A stretch of DNA of 64,000 bases, taken from assembly GCA_021234155.1 (NCBI GenBank), contig JAJEKV010000096.1:2481678-2545677 (forward strand), read 5' to 3'. This document shows positions 44,836 through 56,814 of this stretch, piece by piece. The stretch comes from Isoetes taiwanensis. Taxonomy: Eukaryota; Streptophyta; Lycopodiopsida; Isoetales; Isoetaceae. Position numbers and translations under genes: made by a program. The notes beneath the pieces are model-generated. The model was not told where the DNA came from. It made no database searches and was given only the letters and a program-made list of their open reading frames with translations. Each line of letters opens with the position of its first letter. The first letter of the stretch is position 1.

Positions 44836-45639
44836 TGAAGTTATGAGCTGAAGGTGCCGAATTCTGCAGAAGAGTTGTTGTTCTCCCGAAAAAAGTTCGA
44901 TTCCTGTATTTTTACCTTGCCCCTTCCTTTAATCACGTAACCCAAGATTATAATATAAGCATTAAATGATCGTACCACATCCTTTTATGTCTAACATTGC
45001 ACAAATTGCCACGTTGTGCCAAATATTGGCTTTTATTGATTATTTTATTTTTATCTTGACACCACGTCATCTAATAATAAATGTTGTACCATCTCATAAT
45101 GTGGTATGAATTTCTTCGCATCTTCTTTAGCCTCTAATTCAATGGTCAAGATTCAACCCAGTCCTATCCAACGATTCAGGCATGGGGAGCATGCCCATGC
45201 ATGCCCCCACAACCCCTCTATGAGGTGGCCATATCCTAGCCTTCCATTTCTTGGATGAACGGATGGGATCAATCTCTATATATATGACCCCCCCAATGTT
45301 ACGCACATGCTCCCCATGGAATAATTGTATATATCTGTTATATATATACAATTATATAAGCACCCCCCTTATTTCTAGAGATTTGGGTGTCGCCGTCTGG
45401 GCCGTCGAGATCTGAGATTGACGGTTCACGCAGTGACACCAGAATCTCTAGAAATAAGGGGCCAGCTTAAGCTGGATCGATCTTGGCCGTCGAATGTGCT
45501 CCGTCAATGGCCCAGATTTAGCCACATATTTGCTCGCATTTAATATTACCTCATGAGGTGGCAGTAATATTAATAACCTATTGATGTTATTTGATGAGGT
45601 GTTAGCATAGTAAAGGAGGGCTTTAATTTTTGTCGGTGT

Positions 45640-46080
45640 TCTCTTGCCCTTGCGGGAGCCATCTCTTGCTGCGTAATTGGGCGATGGACCATGATCGCAT
45701 TTCCCTCCATGCCGGAGCTCTAGAAGAAACTCTTTCGATCTTATTCGAGCTTGCATGCTCAACGCTGCATGTCGTAGTACTGTATAAATGCCTTTGCTCA
45801 AGCTTCCGACCATTTTATACCGTGATATGGAGATGGCAGATGCGCTATTAGCTCAAATCGAACCTTTGGCGCATCAGAAAGGCATTGTACCCAAGAATAG
45901 ACCGTTTCTCAAGAACAGACTGGAGGCCATTCAGGTGATTTTCTCCTCTATTGTTTTCTGATTCTTTGAGCTTTGATTCTCTGATATAAGCACCTTAAGA
46001 TTTATTTGGCGTTGAAAGGAGAAGATTTTTATTACGGCTTTGCATTTTGAGCTACCAGCTATGGCGATTGTTGTCCCGCT
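45640..46080. other. no recognisable gene
   Basis: A plus-strand frame at 45630-45851 and the minus counterpart have no motif. Nothing else was seen. Confidence 0.3.
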
Positions 46081-46089
46081 ATGGCAGAG

Positions 46090-47050
46090 TTATAGTATGA
46101 TATAAGGATATGATATGTATGAGATATGTCATATATATTTTACAAATGTCATATATCTTTAATATATGAAATATATCATAATATATATCATATGTCATAT
46201 ATCTCTTATATATGAGATACGTCATAACATATATCGTATGTCACATATCTATTGCATATATAACATACATCATATGTCACATATCTATTGTATATATGAT
46301 ATATATCATATGTCACATACCTATTGATCATATAAATATCGAGTCATATGACATATATATATGTCATGTCATATATTTGTTATATATGTCATATATTTTT
46401 AATATATGAAATATATCATAATATATACCATATGTCATATATCTCCTATATATGAGATACGTCATAACATATATCGTATGTCACATATCTATTGCATATA
46501 TAACATATATCATATATCACATATCTATTGTCCTTCCTATGTAATTGAGTGTCCAATTTCTGTTCTCCTTCATTTTGTTCCTTCAAAATTCTTAAAACAT
46601 GGCACGTGTACTTGTGTGCATTTATTACTTATAAAGCATTTATTGCAGCATTTATTGCGGCCACTTAATAACCTTCTTTGCATTCATTTTTGCATTCATT
46701 GATTATATAAAGCATTTATTGCGGTAACCTCGAATATTTCGTGATGTTGACGTGATTACATGACACGTGTACAGTGTGCATTCATTGTAAAGCATTTATT
46801 GCAGCCATTAATAACCTCGAATATTGTGTGCATTCATTGATTATAAAGCATTTATTGCGGGCATTAATTTCAGATTTGAGGCATTTATGAGCATTTATGG
46901 CGGAGGAAGATATGAGCATTACCATAGGATGACACGTTGCATTCATCGCATTTATGGCAGATTTGTGCACTTTGCATTTATTGCGGCCATTAATACACTT
47001 TGCATTTTTTTGTGGCCATTAATATGCTTTGAATATGTAGCATTATAACA
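46090..47050. repeat. dispersed repeat block, copy A (intact empty sites)
   Basis: The AT-rich part (46090-46540) repeats ATATATCATATGTCACATA..CTATTG several times. It then continues with TCTGTTCTCCTTCATTTTG, a CACGTGT stretch and GCATTTATTGCGGCCATTAAT minisatellite units. The same order recurs at 55.70-56.60 kb. Positions 46296-46345 keep the uninterrupted sequence that is split by the hAT-type and CACTA elements in copy B. Confidence 0.75.
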
Positions 47051-47059
47051 GGGGTTTTT

Positions 47060-47980
47060 TTTTGTGATTTTATACGCTTTTTGGCATGGTTTTTATATGA
47101 TTTCATGGGCGTATTGCACGAGGCATACTAATCAGTATATCTAGAGTGCACACTGGATTCTCATATTTAAATGGCATTTTATCTATGGTTTTGCAATGGT
47201 TTTGCCTTGCATGTTTTTGTTCCTTAAAAACTTAATTAATTTAATTTTATGGAGGCCATGCAAGCAACGAGGCATTCAACTTTAGGGTTGGAGTTTAGGG
47301 TTCGTGGAGAAGGGATTTAGAGGACCATTTTCGGCGGTTTGTTCTCGCTATGGCCCTGATTCTCGATGGCTATTTGGCGATGGCATGAATGTCGTATCAC
47401 GCTAATGGAGCCCAGGATCAAAATTTTCTTGTCCGGCATCCAAAATCCCGGATCGATTCCACCCGCCAATGTCTTGTCCACCGCCAAATCATCGAGAGAA
47501 TCGTGAATAGGAGTTGCTTGCTATGAACATATCGAAGTTCTTGAGCAGTCGATAAAACTACGGCCAGGTTGCTTTGCCATGACCGGGTTTGATTTACAAA
47601 ATGAAATTACGGGACAAGCTTCAATTCCCGCCAAGCTTCTAGGTTTTTACTAGTGAAGGGATTTAGAGAACCAATAGGTAACGCATAAAACCATACGTTA
47701 GCAATTCATATGAATTATTCGCCCGCAGATGCTTTGGCATATGAATGATCTCGAAGATTTGATTCGTAGATTGCCGCATTGCCTACGCTTTTTCGTTACC
47801 CAAACGTTGAGAAGCTTAGCCAGAGATGGGCTTAATCCGTTGTTGTTTCTATTCATCGACCAGCCAGTCAAGTTTTTGAGTTGTTTGACAATCTCGTACT
47901 TACGTCACATGGGAAAACCGTGGTCGGGGGATGGGCTCTGGCGTAATAAAGAAGGTTGAGTATATCTCGCATTATTACTA
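47060..47980. other. no clearly recognisable gene
   Basis: Possibly the 5' part of the PPR relic that follows; fragments such as EDLIRRLPHC are suggestive only. Confidence 0.3.
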
Positions 47981-47984
47981 GCTC

Positions 47985-48785
47985 GGGAATCGGTGCAATG
48001 ATATCGGGTATGCTCAACTGGAAACGTTTTGATGGTCAGGCAATGTCTTGGAGATATGCAAGATATGTCAAACCAAGTGAAGTGACATTCCTATCGCCCT
48101 TGTCGCATGCGACCATGCAGCTTAGTGGATGAAGGACTAAGACACTTCATATCTATGAGGGAGAACCATGGCATCATACCGGATACCGTCACTACAGCTT
48201 GTATGATTGACATTCTCGGTCGATCGAGGATATTTGCTTGAAGCGTAATTTATCTCGATGTATGAAACCGAGATTATTTATTGGAGATCTTTGCTTACGG
48301 TACCGTAGAACATATGGAAATGTGAAGCTAGGTCAAGAGTGCTTTGATCAAGTTATTGAACGGATTTACACGATGCAAGTGGCTATGTTCTTATGTCGCA
48401 TTTACTCGATGCCGGGTATGGTAAAAGATGCCGCAGAAAATTGAAGAACTAAGGTTTCATGCACATGATTGGAAGAAATCGCCAAGGCATGGATAGAGGT
48501 TAATAATAAGGTGCATGAGTTTATTGTTGGTGATAAAAGTCACCCCGAGAGTGATAAAATATCTAACATGCCGAAAAATGTTAAGTAATAAAATAAAAGA
48601 GGCCGGTTATACACCAAAGCTTAACATGGTATTGCAAAGAAATGAGGATGAAGAAAAAGAAGATGCTTTGTGTGGACACCGCGAGAAGTTAGTCAGAAGC
48701 TTATGGGCTTGTCGAAGACCTCCGTGTACTCTTATATGAGCCACGAAAAATCTTCGAAAGTGTGCATGGATTGTCATATTGGAGC
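47985..48785 (+). pseudogene. decayed DYW-class pentatricopeptide repeat (PPR) gene
   Basis: Across three frames the text follows the C-terminus of a plant PPR-E-DYW RNA-editing factor: an ISGYAQL-like remnant, KPSEVTFLS, DEGLRHFISMRENHGIIPD (E-domain run-up), RTYGNVKLGQECFDQVIE, AGYGK-like, WIEVNNKVHEFIVGDKSHPESDK (DYW start), IKEAGYTPKLNMVLQ, EKEDALCGH.EKL (HxE-type zinc site reduced to GHREKL), and CMDCHI. Many stops and small deletions interrupt it. Such proteins act in organellar C-to-U editing; this copy cannot. No introns are seen in the readable portion, so it may be a retrocopy. Confidence 0.85.
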
Positions 48786-48829
48786 GTAAACAAGTCCGGC
48801 TGAAGATGCAGAGCTTCGGCTCCAATATG

Positions 48830-49545
48830 GCGTGCACATTCGGCGTGTTCGCCTTTTGCTTTTTTGTTCTTGTTTTTCTTGCGAAGGAGCCAGAGTCGGC
48901 TCCTGTGCCCCCGCCTCAGCTCCCTCGGCTCTGCCCAAGCACGCCCTTACCCTTGCTCTATGATCCCGAGCTCATTCATTTTCGTGTTCTTTTCCCCTTT
49001 TCGTCTCACAAGGTTCCAATTTAGTAATTTGTTTTAGTTTCATTCACCTTTTGGGTTCGACAAGTGATTTGTTTTAGTTTCATTCACCTTTTGGGTTCGG
49101 CTATGGACCTTTTGTGATTGCCGGAAAAAAGATCTAATACTTCAAGTATTTAAAAACTATAGCATCTCGATTAATCGATTATTATAATACCATATCATGG
49201 TTATTTTATTACCATTTCATATATATATGTTGTTTCATATTGTATTATTACAAAGATTTACCCACTAAACAACCGCAGTGCTCCAACTTGATATTTATAG
49301 GAAGCAAATAGAAATAATCAACACAATGAAATTGATATTTTATATCACAAGGATTTGTATGTGGAAAGGCAATGCATTATTTCATGCTTTTAGAAAGAAA
49401 ATCATAGGAGTTTTGCATGTTTTACATGTTTTTACGTATGTTTGCTTTTTTTAGGGCCCGAAGGGCCCAAAATTTTTTTTAGTATAACAACCAACACATA
49501 ACTACCATTAACATTAATTAACACAACCATTGGGTCCAACACATT
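48830..49545. other. no recognisable gene; 40-bp tandem duplication
   Basis: A 40-42-bp segment containing TTTGTTTTAGTTTCATTCAC is repeated at 49027-49065 and 49068-49108. The rest is AT-rich. Confidence 0.5.
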
Positions 49546-49546
49546 T

Positions 49547-49812
49547 AAATTAAAATCCCCCTTAGACCCCCTTTGGTTTGGGTGCATATTCACACGGGGG
49601 GTGACGTAGGGCAGCGAGAGCCCCTATAATTATATTTTGCACGTACAAAATCAACACCATATAGTATTTTGGTTCAAATCTTATAGTATTTTGCAAATCT
49701 TGTTATACAGTATAGCAAATTTTGTACTTGCATACCCCACAAACGAGGAACTTTACGTACGGTGTAGATTAAGGAATAAGGGGTGAATATGCCTATCCAA
49801 CAGCTCTCGTTG
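49547..49812. mobile_element. diverged relative of the 24.08-kb MITE
   Basis: Begins AAATTAAAATCCCCCTTAGA... CCTTTGGTTTGGGTGCATATTC and also contains GAATATGCCTATCCAACAG, the inverted counterpart of TGTTGGATGGGCATATT in the first MITE. The right terminus is missing or too diverged. Confidence 0.5.
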
Positions 49813-49834
49813 CTCTCGTTGCGAATTATTCAAA

Positions 49835-50190
49835 GCACGACATGTGTGCACTTTGCATTTATTGTAGCCATTAATACCTTTTGCATTTATTGCGACCATT
49901 AATACGCTTTGTATTTATTGCGGCCATTAATACGCTTTGCATTTATTGAAGTTATCAAAGCACGACATGTGTGCACTTTGCATTTATTGCGCTATTAATA
50001 CCCTTTTGCATTTATTGCGCCATTAATACGCTTTGCATTTATTGCGGCCATTAATACGCTTTGCATTTATTATGAAGTTATCAAAGCACGACATGTGTGC
50101 ACTTTGCATTTATTGCGGCCATTAATATGCTTTGCATTTATTGTTATCAAAGCACTACATGTGTGCACTTTGCATTTATTAGTGCCATTG
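49835..50190. repeat. minisatellite GCATTTATTGCGGCCATTAATACGCTTT
   Basis: About a dozen 28-bp units, some embedded in a longer unit that adds TATCAAAGCACGACATGTGTGCACTTT. Related units occur at 46.61-47.03 kb and, more diverged, at 56.28-56.60 kb. Confidence 0.85.
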
Positions 50191-50475
50191 GCAAATTTGT
50201 TAGAAGATATCAATCCCAATATATATAGAATCTTAATGATATCCATTTTAGGATAATTATGGATATGAAATATATATCGAATGATATTGATGATTACATG
50301 CGAGTTGCGATATAGGCACTTGGCATAAATATAGCCCTAGATTAGTCATGTGTGTCGATCATCCAACAAAACTCTATCTTATAAATAGAAGGCCTTCTTA
50401 TTGTCTCGACGCATTGAGAGCACTTGAAGAGCTATTGTGAGCGCTTCTCTTCTGCTTCACTAATTGCATGCAAGG
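50190..50475 (+). promoter_or_regulatory. possible LTR-like or promoter segment
   Basis: Starts TGTTAGAAGATATCAAT, carries CTTATAAATAG at 50386 (a TATA box in good context), then about 70 bp to CTAATTGCATGCAAGGTAAAT, which could be a splice donor. It resembles a solo LTR or a leader exon. No partner copy or PBS was found. Confidence 0.3.
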
Positions 50476-50678
50476 TAAATATTCTCCCATTTTGTAATTT
50501 CTAAATTAGAGTTAGAATGTAAGATCTTACGAAGTTGCTTCACATCAATCTAGAATCACTTGGCCATTGCAGAAGAGAATGTTGGACGTTAACTGGGGTC
50601 CAACTGCACCGTTTTGAAAAAGAGAAATGTTCGCGGCGGCCTTGGCCGCCGCGATAAATTTCTTGTATATATAATATA

Positions 50679-51361
50679 TATCATATCATGGAATAAATTA
50701 CTACTCCTATATTTTAGTGTAGCCAAATTAGGTTTAGCTAAACTACCTTCAAATTGGGGCTAGAAGTTTCTAACACTTGGCTAAACTAAATGGTTTTTCT
50801 CCATCACAGTTTCTTGCTTTTGGCTAAACTTTCACAAAATGAAAAGGCAAACATTAGCCATCACGATATAGTAATTTAAAAAAATCCAAGAATTTTGGCA
50901 AAGACATTGAATTTATTGTAAATACATAAATCAAGACATAAACATACATGAACATGTTCAAAAACCTAAAAAAAAGGGACTACATTGTTCCTTTTCCTCT
51001 AATGCTTCAACTTTGTACTTGGAACAAGACAGAAAGTGGAAAAAGAAAAAGAAAAATATAAACCCTATTTGAAATTTCTTAAAGTTAGTACATACATTGG
51101 TGTTGAATTTCGGGCTAATCTATCCATTTTTCCAAGCCCACTCTATCTTAGGTTTAGCTAATCGATGTCCTGATGGATATGTCTGGAGGTAAAGGTTTGG
51201 CTATTCAACCTAAAAACTCACTTGGGCGGCAAAAAAATTGGGCTAAAATTTTCTTTTTTTTGGGCATTTTTTCCATTTACTTTAGCCGTTTTTCTTGGCA
51301 AAACTGCTACAAAATAGCCATTTGGCTAACCTTAGCCGTTATTTTATTCCATGTATCATAT
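50679..51361. mobile_element. hAT-type non-autonomous element, 667 bp, with 8-bp TSD
   Basis: The element runs 50687-51353, starting CATGGAATAAATTAC and ending with the inverse of CATGGAATAAAATAAC. The flanks TATCATAT (50679-50686 and 51354-51361) are identical 8-bp duplications. The paralogous block at about 46300 has the uninterrupted ATATATCATATGTCAC. The interior contains GGTTTAGCTAA and TTAGCC repeats. An 8-bp duplication points to the hAT superfamily (established knowledge). Confidence 0.75.
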
Positions 51362-51414
51362 GTCACATACCTATTGATCATACACTACAAGAGAATGAGG
51401 GTTTTTTGTCAGAA

Positions 51415-51665
51415 AAAGTGTCAGACTGTCTAGAGAGATTTCTGTCTGACGTAAAAGCTGACGAGTAATCTGACGCTATTTCTGACGACCTTGCGTCAGA
51501 TTTTTCGTCACAATAAGCGTCAGAATTTTTCGTCAGAAAAATCGTCACATAAATCGTCAGAATATGCAACAGATACGTATCGTCAGACTATGCGTCAGAA
51601 TTTGCGTCAGTTGTATCGTCAAAAATTGCGTCAGTTTTATCGTCAGAAAATACGTCAAGAATGGC
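51415..51665. repeat. CACTA subterminal repeats (CGTCAGA units)
   Basis: About 16 copies of CGTCAGA or close variants in alternating context, with counterparts in TGACG/CGACG form at 55390-55670. Confidence 0.85.
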
Positions 51666-51669
51666 ATCA

Positions 51670-53990
51670 GAAAATAATTTTCCAGGCATTATTACAAATT
51701 TGGTCATAACATTTTATTCAAGAGTCTGTTTTAGATGGAATTTGATGTTTTGCAAAGCTATCTTCTCGATCTATCTAATGATGTATTATTTCACCAAGCT
51801 TGATTAGGTTCTATCCCTAGCTAGTATTGTAGGTTTGAGCTAATGCGCACATCCCATATTTTAGTTTATGGGACGCTTAAGAATCTAACAAGTAGACTTA
51901 AGGCTGGATCTGGCTGAAATACAAGAGCTAGACACAGCATGTGTGGAAACTCAGACCGATTTGAGAGGTCTAGAACTCCCACTGCATACACTCAAATTAC
52001 TAGAGCTATACAGTATCTGGAGCTCCTTGCATAGCTTCCATACTTTCCATTGAGCCACACACAGCTCTAGAACCGCACATGCCCCTAATTCTTTCAGATA
52101 TGATTGGGTGTCTGTAATTCATGGGCACTGTCATTTGTCTTGAAAACTTTGTAGCCTATGGTTTTAATGGCTCCAGTCATTAACAAACACCACAAATGCC
52201 AAGGTCACAAAATGGTGACAAAGATAAGTAGTTATGATGAAATGCAATATGCCTAGTGCAATTTATGAGGCTATTGATTGATGGTCCAATATCTGATGAC
52301 CATTAAGCCAATTTGTAACAATGAGCCTTGGCCAAATAGAGGCAATATGAGCATTCAAATTTTTGTTAATATCCAATGGTTAAAAATTTGGTTTCCCTTG
52401 TAGGGGAACCTAGACACCCTTTGGAATATGATATGGACATAGTAAATATACTTGAGCCAATTTATGTGGTGTCAAATAAACTAAGTAGAAAAGGCATGTG
52501 GCAAAATGCGTCAACGGATTTCTAAAACAAAAGTGGCAAAATTGGAAAATTGCCAAATATTTCTAAAGTAGACATTATTTTGTTAATTGCTTTTACCAAA
52601 TCCATATGCATAGGCTTTGCCCAACACACGTTTGGGGACTTTTTTTAGAGCATTCGGGCCTACCTTATCCACCCATACTACAACATTGAAAATAATGTTT
52701 GCCTTCAAGGGCTCATATTTTCCCTTTGTAAAAATTTTCATTGGATGAATTATCGTGGCCACTTGTGGTGCATGTGTGCCACTTATTGTTCCACTTACAT
52801 GTTGGACATGTGAGGCCTACATGCCACTTTTGCATGTTAACTTATTGTTTCACAAGAAGGGCTCATGCGCTTTATGAAACGTGAGTCTCATTTTGAATTT
52901 TCTAAGGTATGTTTTTTTAAATATTGCAAAGCTTTAATATTTTACATTTTTTAAATCGATTTAGGGCATACAAGTCCCTGTTCATGGTAACGTGGCAGGA
53001 GGGCTCTAGAGCCAAAACGACCGACCATCCGGTCTTGCTGGTAGCACCCAAAAATACAGGTCGGATTCCTATTTTTGCTGTAATTTGTGCTGATGTTTGA
53101 TGCCTTGCAAAAATAGGCATGTCAGATCTGTTGGGATGCCGAAAATTTGCATGCCAGATGTGTTGGAACTGGTCATTCTGATCTGAGGCTGGGATTCTAA
53201 AGAGTTTCCTTGTAGCAGGATTCCATGATGCTAAACAGACAGAACAGAAAACATGGTACTGAACCAATTTATTCTGCTTGGAGTAATATTTCAAAATTAT
53301 TTATCAAGTAATCTTGTGCAAGGGTTTACAGATCTGAATAAAAATCTACTTGCACTAAATGGTTGTTAGAGCTGGCAGTTTTGCTCTATGGCTATGGACG
53401 TAATGCTAGGGCGATATTCTTAGGCATATGCTGCACTTTTGGCTGGAAGACAAAGCCGTGGATGCACAACAAATTACTATGGTATCAGACGCTTCTATTC
53501 CTCTTGGCTATCATACTATTCTGCCTTTGTTACAAAGTAACTATTTTGATAGCATAATGGAATAATTTTTAAACGGCATAAGAAATACGCTGATGAGGCT
53601 TCCTTACTATTGCATGACAGTAATAGAACTAAAACTGAGCTATTATTTTAAATTTTATGCTATGATACTGATTATGCCATTGTGGACTTTATGCATAGAA
53701 CAAATTATGCTATGGTTGTATCTGAATACTAGCATCTGGAATCTTGAAAGGCTCTTTTGACCTTTTCCATATATTGATAGAACTAGATTTGCATAGCCAA
53801 GGGCTTATGTACTATGACCTTGGTTTAAATAGAACCTACAGCTCTATCTATTGCTCTAAAAGCAAGCTTTTGTGATGAACCACTATTTTATACCTTTAAT
53901 ATCAAGTATTCTGGTGTATTGCTTATGCAATTATGTGGAAGTGTTTGATTTAAGAGCGCATGCTGTAAATGAGATGTGAAACATTTTGGA
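51670..53990. other. CACTA interior, no recognised coding
   Basis: No transposase motif was found. The short frames at 52917-53294 (-) and 53363-53557 (+) have no recognisable domain. Confidence 0.35.
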
Positions 53991-54039
53991 TAATTTGTTA
54001 CTAACTTGTACTTAGATTATACTATTGTTATAAGTCTTC

Positions 54040-55125
54040 TTGAGATGAGTAAAGGAGCCGAAGCAGAATCAAAAGTAAGAGAAGCAGAAGGTAAGATTCT
54101 TGCATGTCAAGGGGAGAGAGATGAACTTCAGAAAGATTCTGCCATGATCGCACGGCTACAAAGAGAATGTCAAGAAATAAATGATGACAATACATCAGCA
54201 ATATCTAGAGTGAGAGCTGATGTAATTTTGTAGTTGTTTTCACTAAGTAATTTATTTGTATGGAATGATCTTCTTATTGGTTTTGCTACAGTTTATGATA
54301 GAAAAGCGACGTGCAGGCTTAGCATTTACTACATAAACAATGTTAGACTTTGCAAGAACTCCTTAATGAGGTTAGTAAGCATAAAAGCTTCCTTGGAGAT
54401 CCACATAAATACTATTTCATCAGTTGGGTTGTATTGTTTGGTCGCATTTGCTATGGTTTTTCATGGGAGACATGCTAATAATCGGTACGAATGATGAATT
54501 GGCTTACATGATCTAGTCTAGGAAATTGAATCTTATACATATTTGTTCTTTTCTTTCTTAATGTAAATCTCCTATATTGACCACTATAAATGTATCATGT
54601 TGCAGAGTTGGAAGGCTGCTCACATGGGCCTTATCATATATATGTTCCATGACATCTCTTGGTTTGGTTCTGATGTCAATCATTAGGCCAGGAAGTAGTG
54701 CACCATGTAAAGCTGAGAGCACCTTTGGCTCAACATGTCAAACACAAAATTCCATGCTTCTAAATTCGCCAGCCTTTACAGTTGACTCACATTTTATTCT
54801 AGAAAATATTGTCTAAGGCAGTATTGTTCTTATAATTGATTTGAAATAGGCAGCCAGTCTTGCTCGCCATAGGAGAGAAGACGATGTCTTTCTAGCCCAA
54901 GCAATGGAACATGAGTTACCAAACATGAGAATTAAGGTAAAAAAGTGAAATGGCTTAGTAGGTTTTAAATCAAGGTGAAAGTTTTTGGAAATTCTTTCCA
55001 TCTTGCAGGTCAAAGTTGTCGAAGAAAGGCAGCGGTTGGGTGACCCCATCCCCACATGCATGCAGGATTCCACAAGTCTCCATCAATTTCTAAGAAAGGA
55101 GCAAGAGATTTCCTGGCAGCCCTAA
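54040..55125 (+). pseudogene. captured gene fragment with introns inside the CACTA element
   Basis: Plus-strand exon-like blocks: 54045-54220 encodes a coiled coil (KGAEAESKVREAEGKILACQ, ERDELQKDSAMIARLQREC) and ends at a possible donor GTAATT. The block 54847-54936 encodes LARHRREDDVFLAQAMEHEL, ending at AAG|GTAAAA. After an intron ending TTCCATCTTGCAG, 55009-55125 encodes VKVVEERQRLGDPIPTCMQD and LHQFLRKEQEISWQP before a stop. The phase is kept across the last intron. I do not recognise the protein. The composition suggests a host coiled-coil protein picked up by the element (inference). Confidence 0.5.
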
Positions 55126-55700
55126 GTCCGGTTTATCAAAGATAACGGCGTATATATTTATATACAATATAAAAGTCTCTAGCTGCATCGTGTACATTAT
55201 TCTTATAATTTTATCATATTAATAAAATGCCCATTCTTTCATTCATTCAAGATTTGGTCCATTGCAACGAATGTGGGACTTAGCTTTAAAGCTTCCAATT
55301 TGGTGCACCCTCCCTAATTGCGAATATAAATTTCATCTTTAATGGCTTTAACCACCCATCTCAAAATAGCAACAAAAGGTGTAACAATAATCTGACGAAA
55401 AATTCAACGCTATTTCTGACGCTTTTTTTTTCGACGCTTATTTTCGGCGTTATTTCGATGCTATTTCGATGCCTTTTTTACGCTTTTCGGACGATTTTGG
55501 TGACGCTTATTTTCGACGGTTTTGACACCTATCGTCCGGAAAATCGACGATTTGTCTCGACGATATTTCGACGCTTTAGCGTCGATAATAAGTTTATAGG
55601 TAAATCGTCAGCAAGAGTGTCCGAAACAGTTTGTCCGCTTTTTATGAAGACCATCTGACGCTTTTTCTGACAAAAAAAACCTCATTCTCTTGTAGTGATA

Positions 55701-56640
55701 TAAATATCGAGTCATATGACATATATATGTCATGTCATATATCTGTTATATATATGTCATATATTTGTTATATATGGGATATATCATATCAAGGGCACAA
55801 GCACGAGATGTTAGTTACTAATCAATGGAACCTTGTTGATTTTCTCGACTATTGAACAGAGAACTATTAAAATGGTTCTAGTTTAAAATTCATGGTGACG
55901 GGTTCACTAGACAGATGACTCTGCAATTGTAACCCAGATAAGGTTTGAAATAGATATCTTTGAATCTTTTTTTATGGACAAAAAAAGGCCATAAAACAAC
56001 CCTTTCCCTCCCCTCCCCCTCCCTCGACGGTTTTTCTCCCCCTTTTTTTTTTCCCATGTGGACCTTGGCTTCTAAGGTACATTTTTTGGCATGTGCATGC
56101 GGCATGTTTTTTTAGCCGAAAATTTGGGTATGTGCATGCCGCATGCATATCGACATCTTTCTTGCAAATATGATAAACATGAACGTGTTTTTTTCCTTTC
56201 TTTTAAAAGCAATGTCATTTTTCTGTTCTCAACTATTTTCTTCCTTAAAATTACCGCAACATGACACGTGTGTAGACTCATTCATTGCGGGGCATTCATG
56301 GAAGACATTAAGAAACTCATTTATTACCGATCATTTGCAATAAGGCACCCATACACATTTATAGCGGATCAGGACATTTTTGGAATCTGTGCTTCCCTCC
56401 GATTACTTAAAGAATCATTGCTAATGACACCTGTTCTCAAAAAATTTAAGCAGTCCATATGCATTTATGACGCATTTATGGCCCATTATGCATTTATGGT
56501 GCATTTATTGCCCATTATGGTGGTCGATATTGGGCGAGACCATAATGCATTTATGGGCACATTTATGGCTACACATTATGGGTTATAAATGCTAAATTTA
56601 CACATGTGATCTATTACATTTATGTATGGCTTTAATTGAT
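55701..56640. repeat. dispersed repeat block, copy B (right part)
   Basis: Continues ATAAATATCGAGTCATATGAC as in copy A (46340), then TCTGTTCTC...CACGTGTGTAG and diverged GCATTTATGGC units (56280-56600). With 50.6-51.38 kb it makes up the copy interrupted by the hAT-type and CACTA elements. Confidence 0.7.
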
Positions 56641-56814
56641 TGGCAGATTTGATATATGATGCTGATTTTTTTTCCTTTCTTGAAAGATATGGAATCTTTA
56701 TGATATCGATTTTGAATAATTATGCCTAAGCTTTCATTTGTGAAGCTACATTGTTGCAGTATTTAAGTATGCAATTCTACAAGTTCAGAATGTTACCAAA
56801 TCACATTGAAAGAT

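Larger units (their letters stand above)
39862..45559. mobile_element. 5.7-kb element bounded by ~250-350-bp inverted repeats
   Basis: Left end (39862-40240) and right end (45310-45559) match in inverted orientation: CACCTCAT..., TTAAATGC, GTGGCTAAA with GGGCCATT, TTCGACGG, ATCTCTA..AA.AAGGGGG and TTATATAATTGTATATATA. The left arm has an internal duplication of about 90 bp (GGTGGCACCRTCT.GGCCGTC twice). No transposase was seen. The interior holds repeat-rich DNA and minus-strand gene fragments (42.9-44.8 kb). It could also be two separate, oppositely oriented MITE-like copies. Confidence 0.6.
51380..55700. mobile_element. CACTA (En/Spm) transposon, 4315 bp, with TSD ATA
   Basis: The termini CACTACAAGAGAATGAGG (51383) and its inverse ending at 55697 form TIRs, flanked by ATA on both sides (51380-51382 and 55698-55700). 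The sequence ACCTATTGATCATATAAATATCGAG at 46326-46350 is the matching empty site with a single ATA. Subterminal regions are packed with CGTCAGA / TGACG repeats (51415-51665 and 55390-55670), as expected for CACTA. No TNP-type transposase was seen, so it is non-autonomous. Confidence 0.92.

Noticed and set aside
47985-48785. Functional PPR editing factor
   Set aside because: Many stops and deletions, and the DYW zinc-site residues are partly lost.
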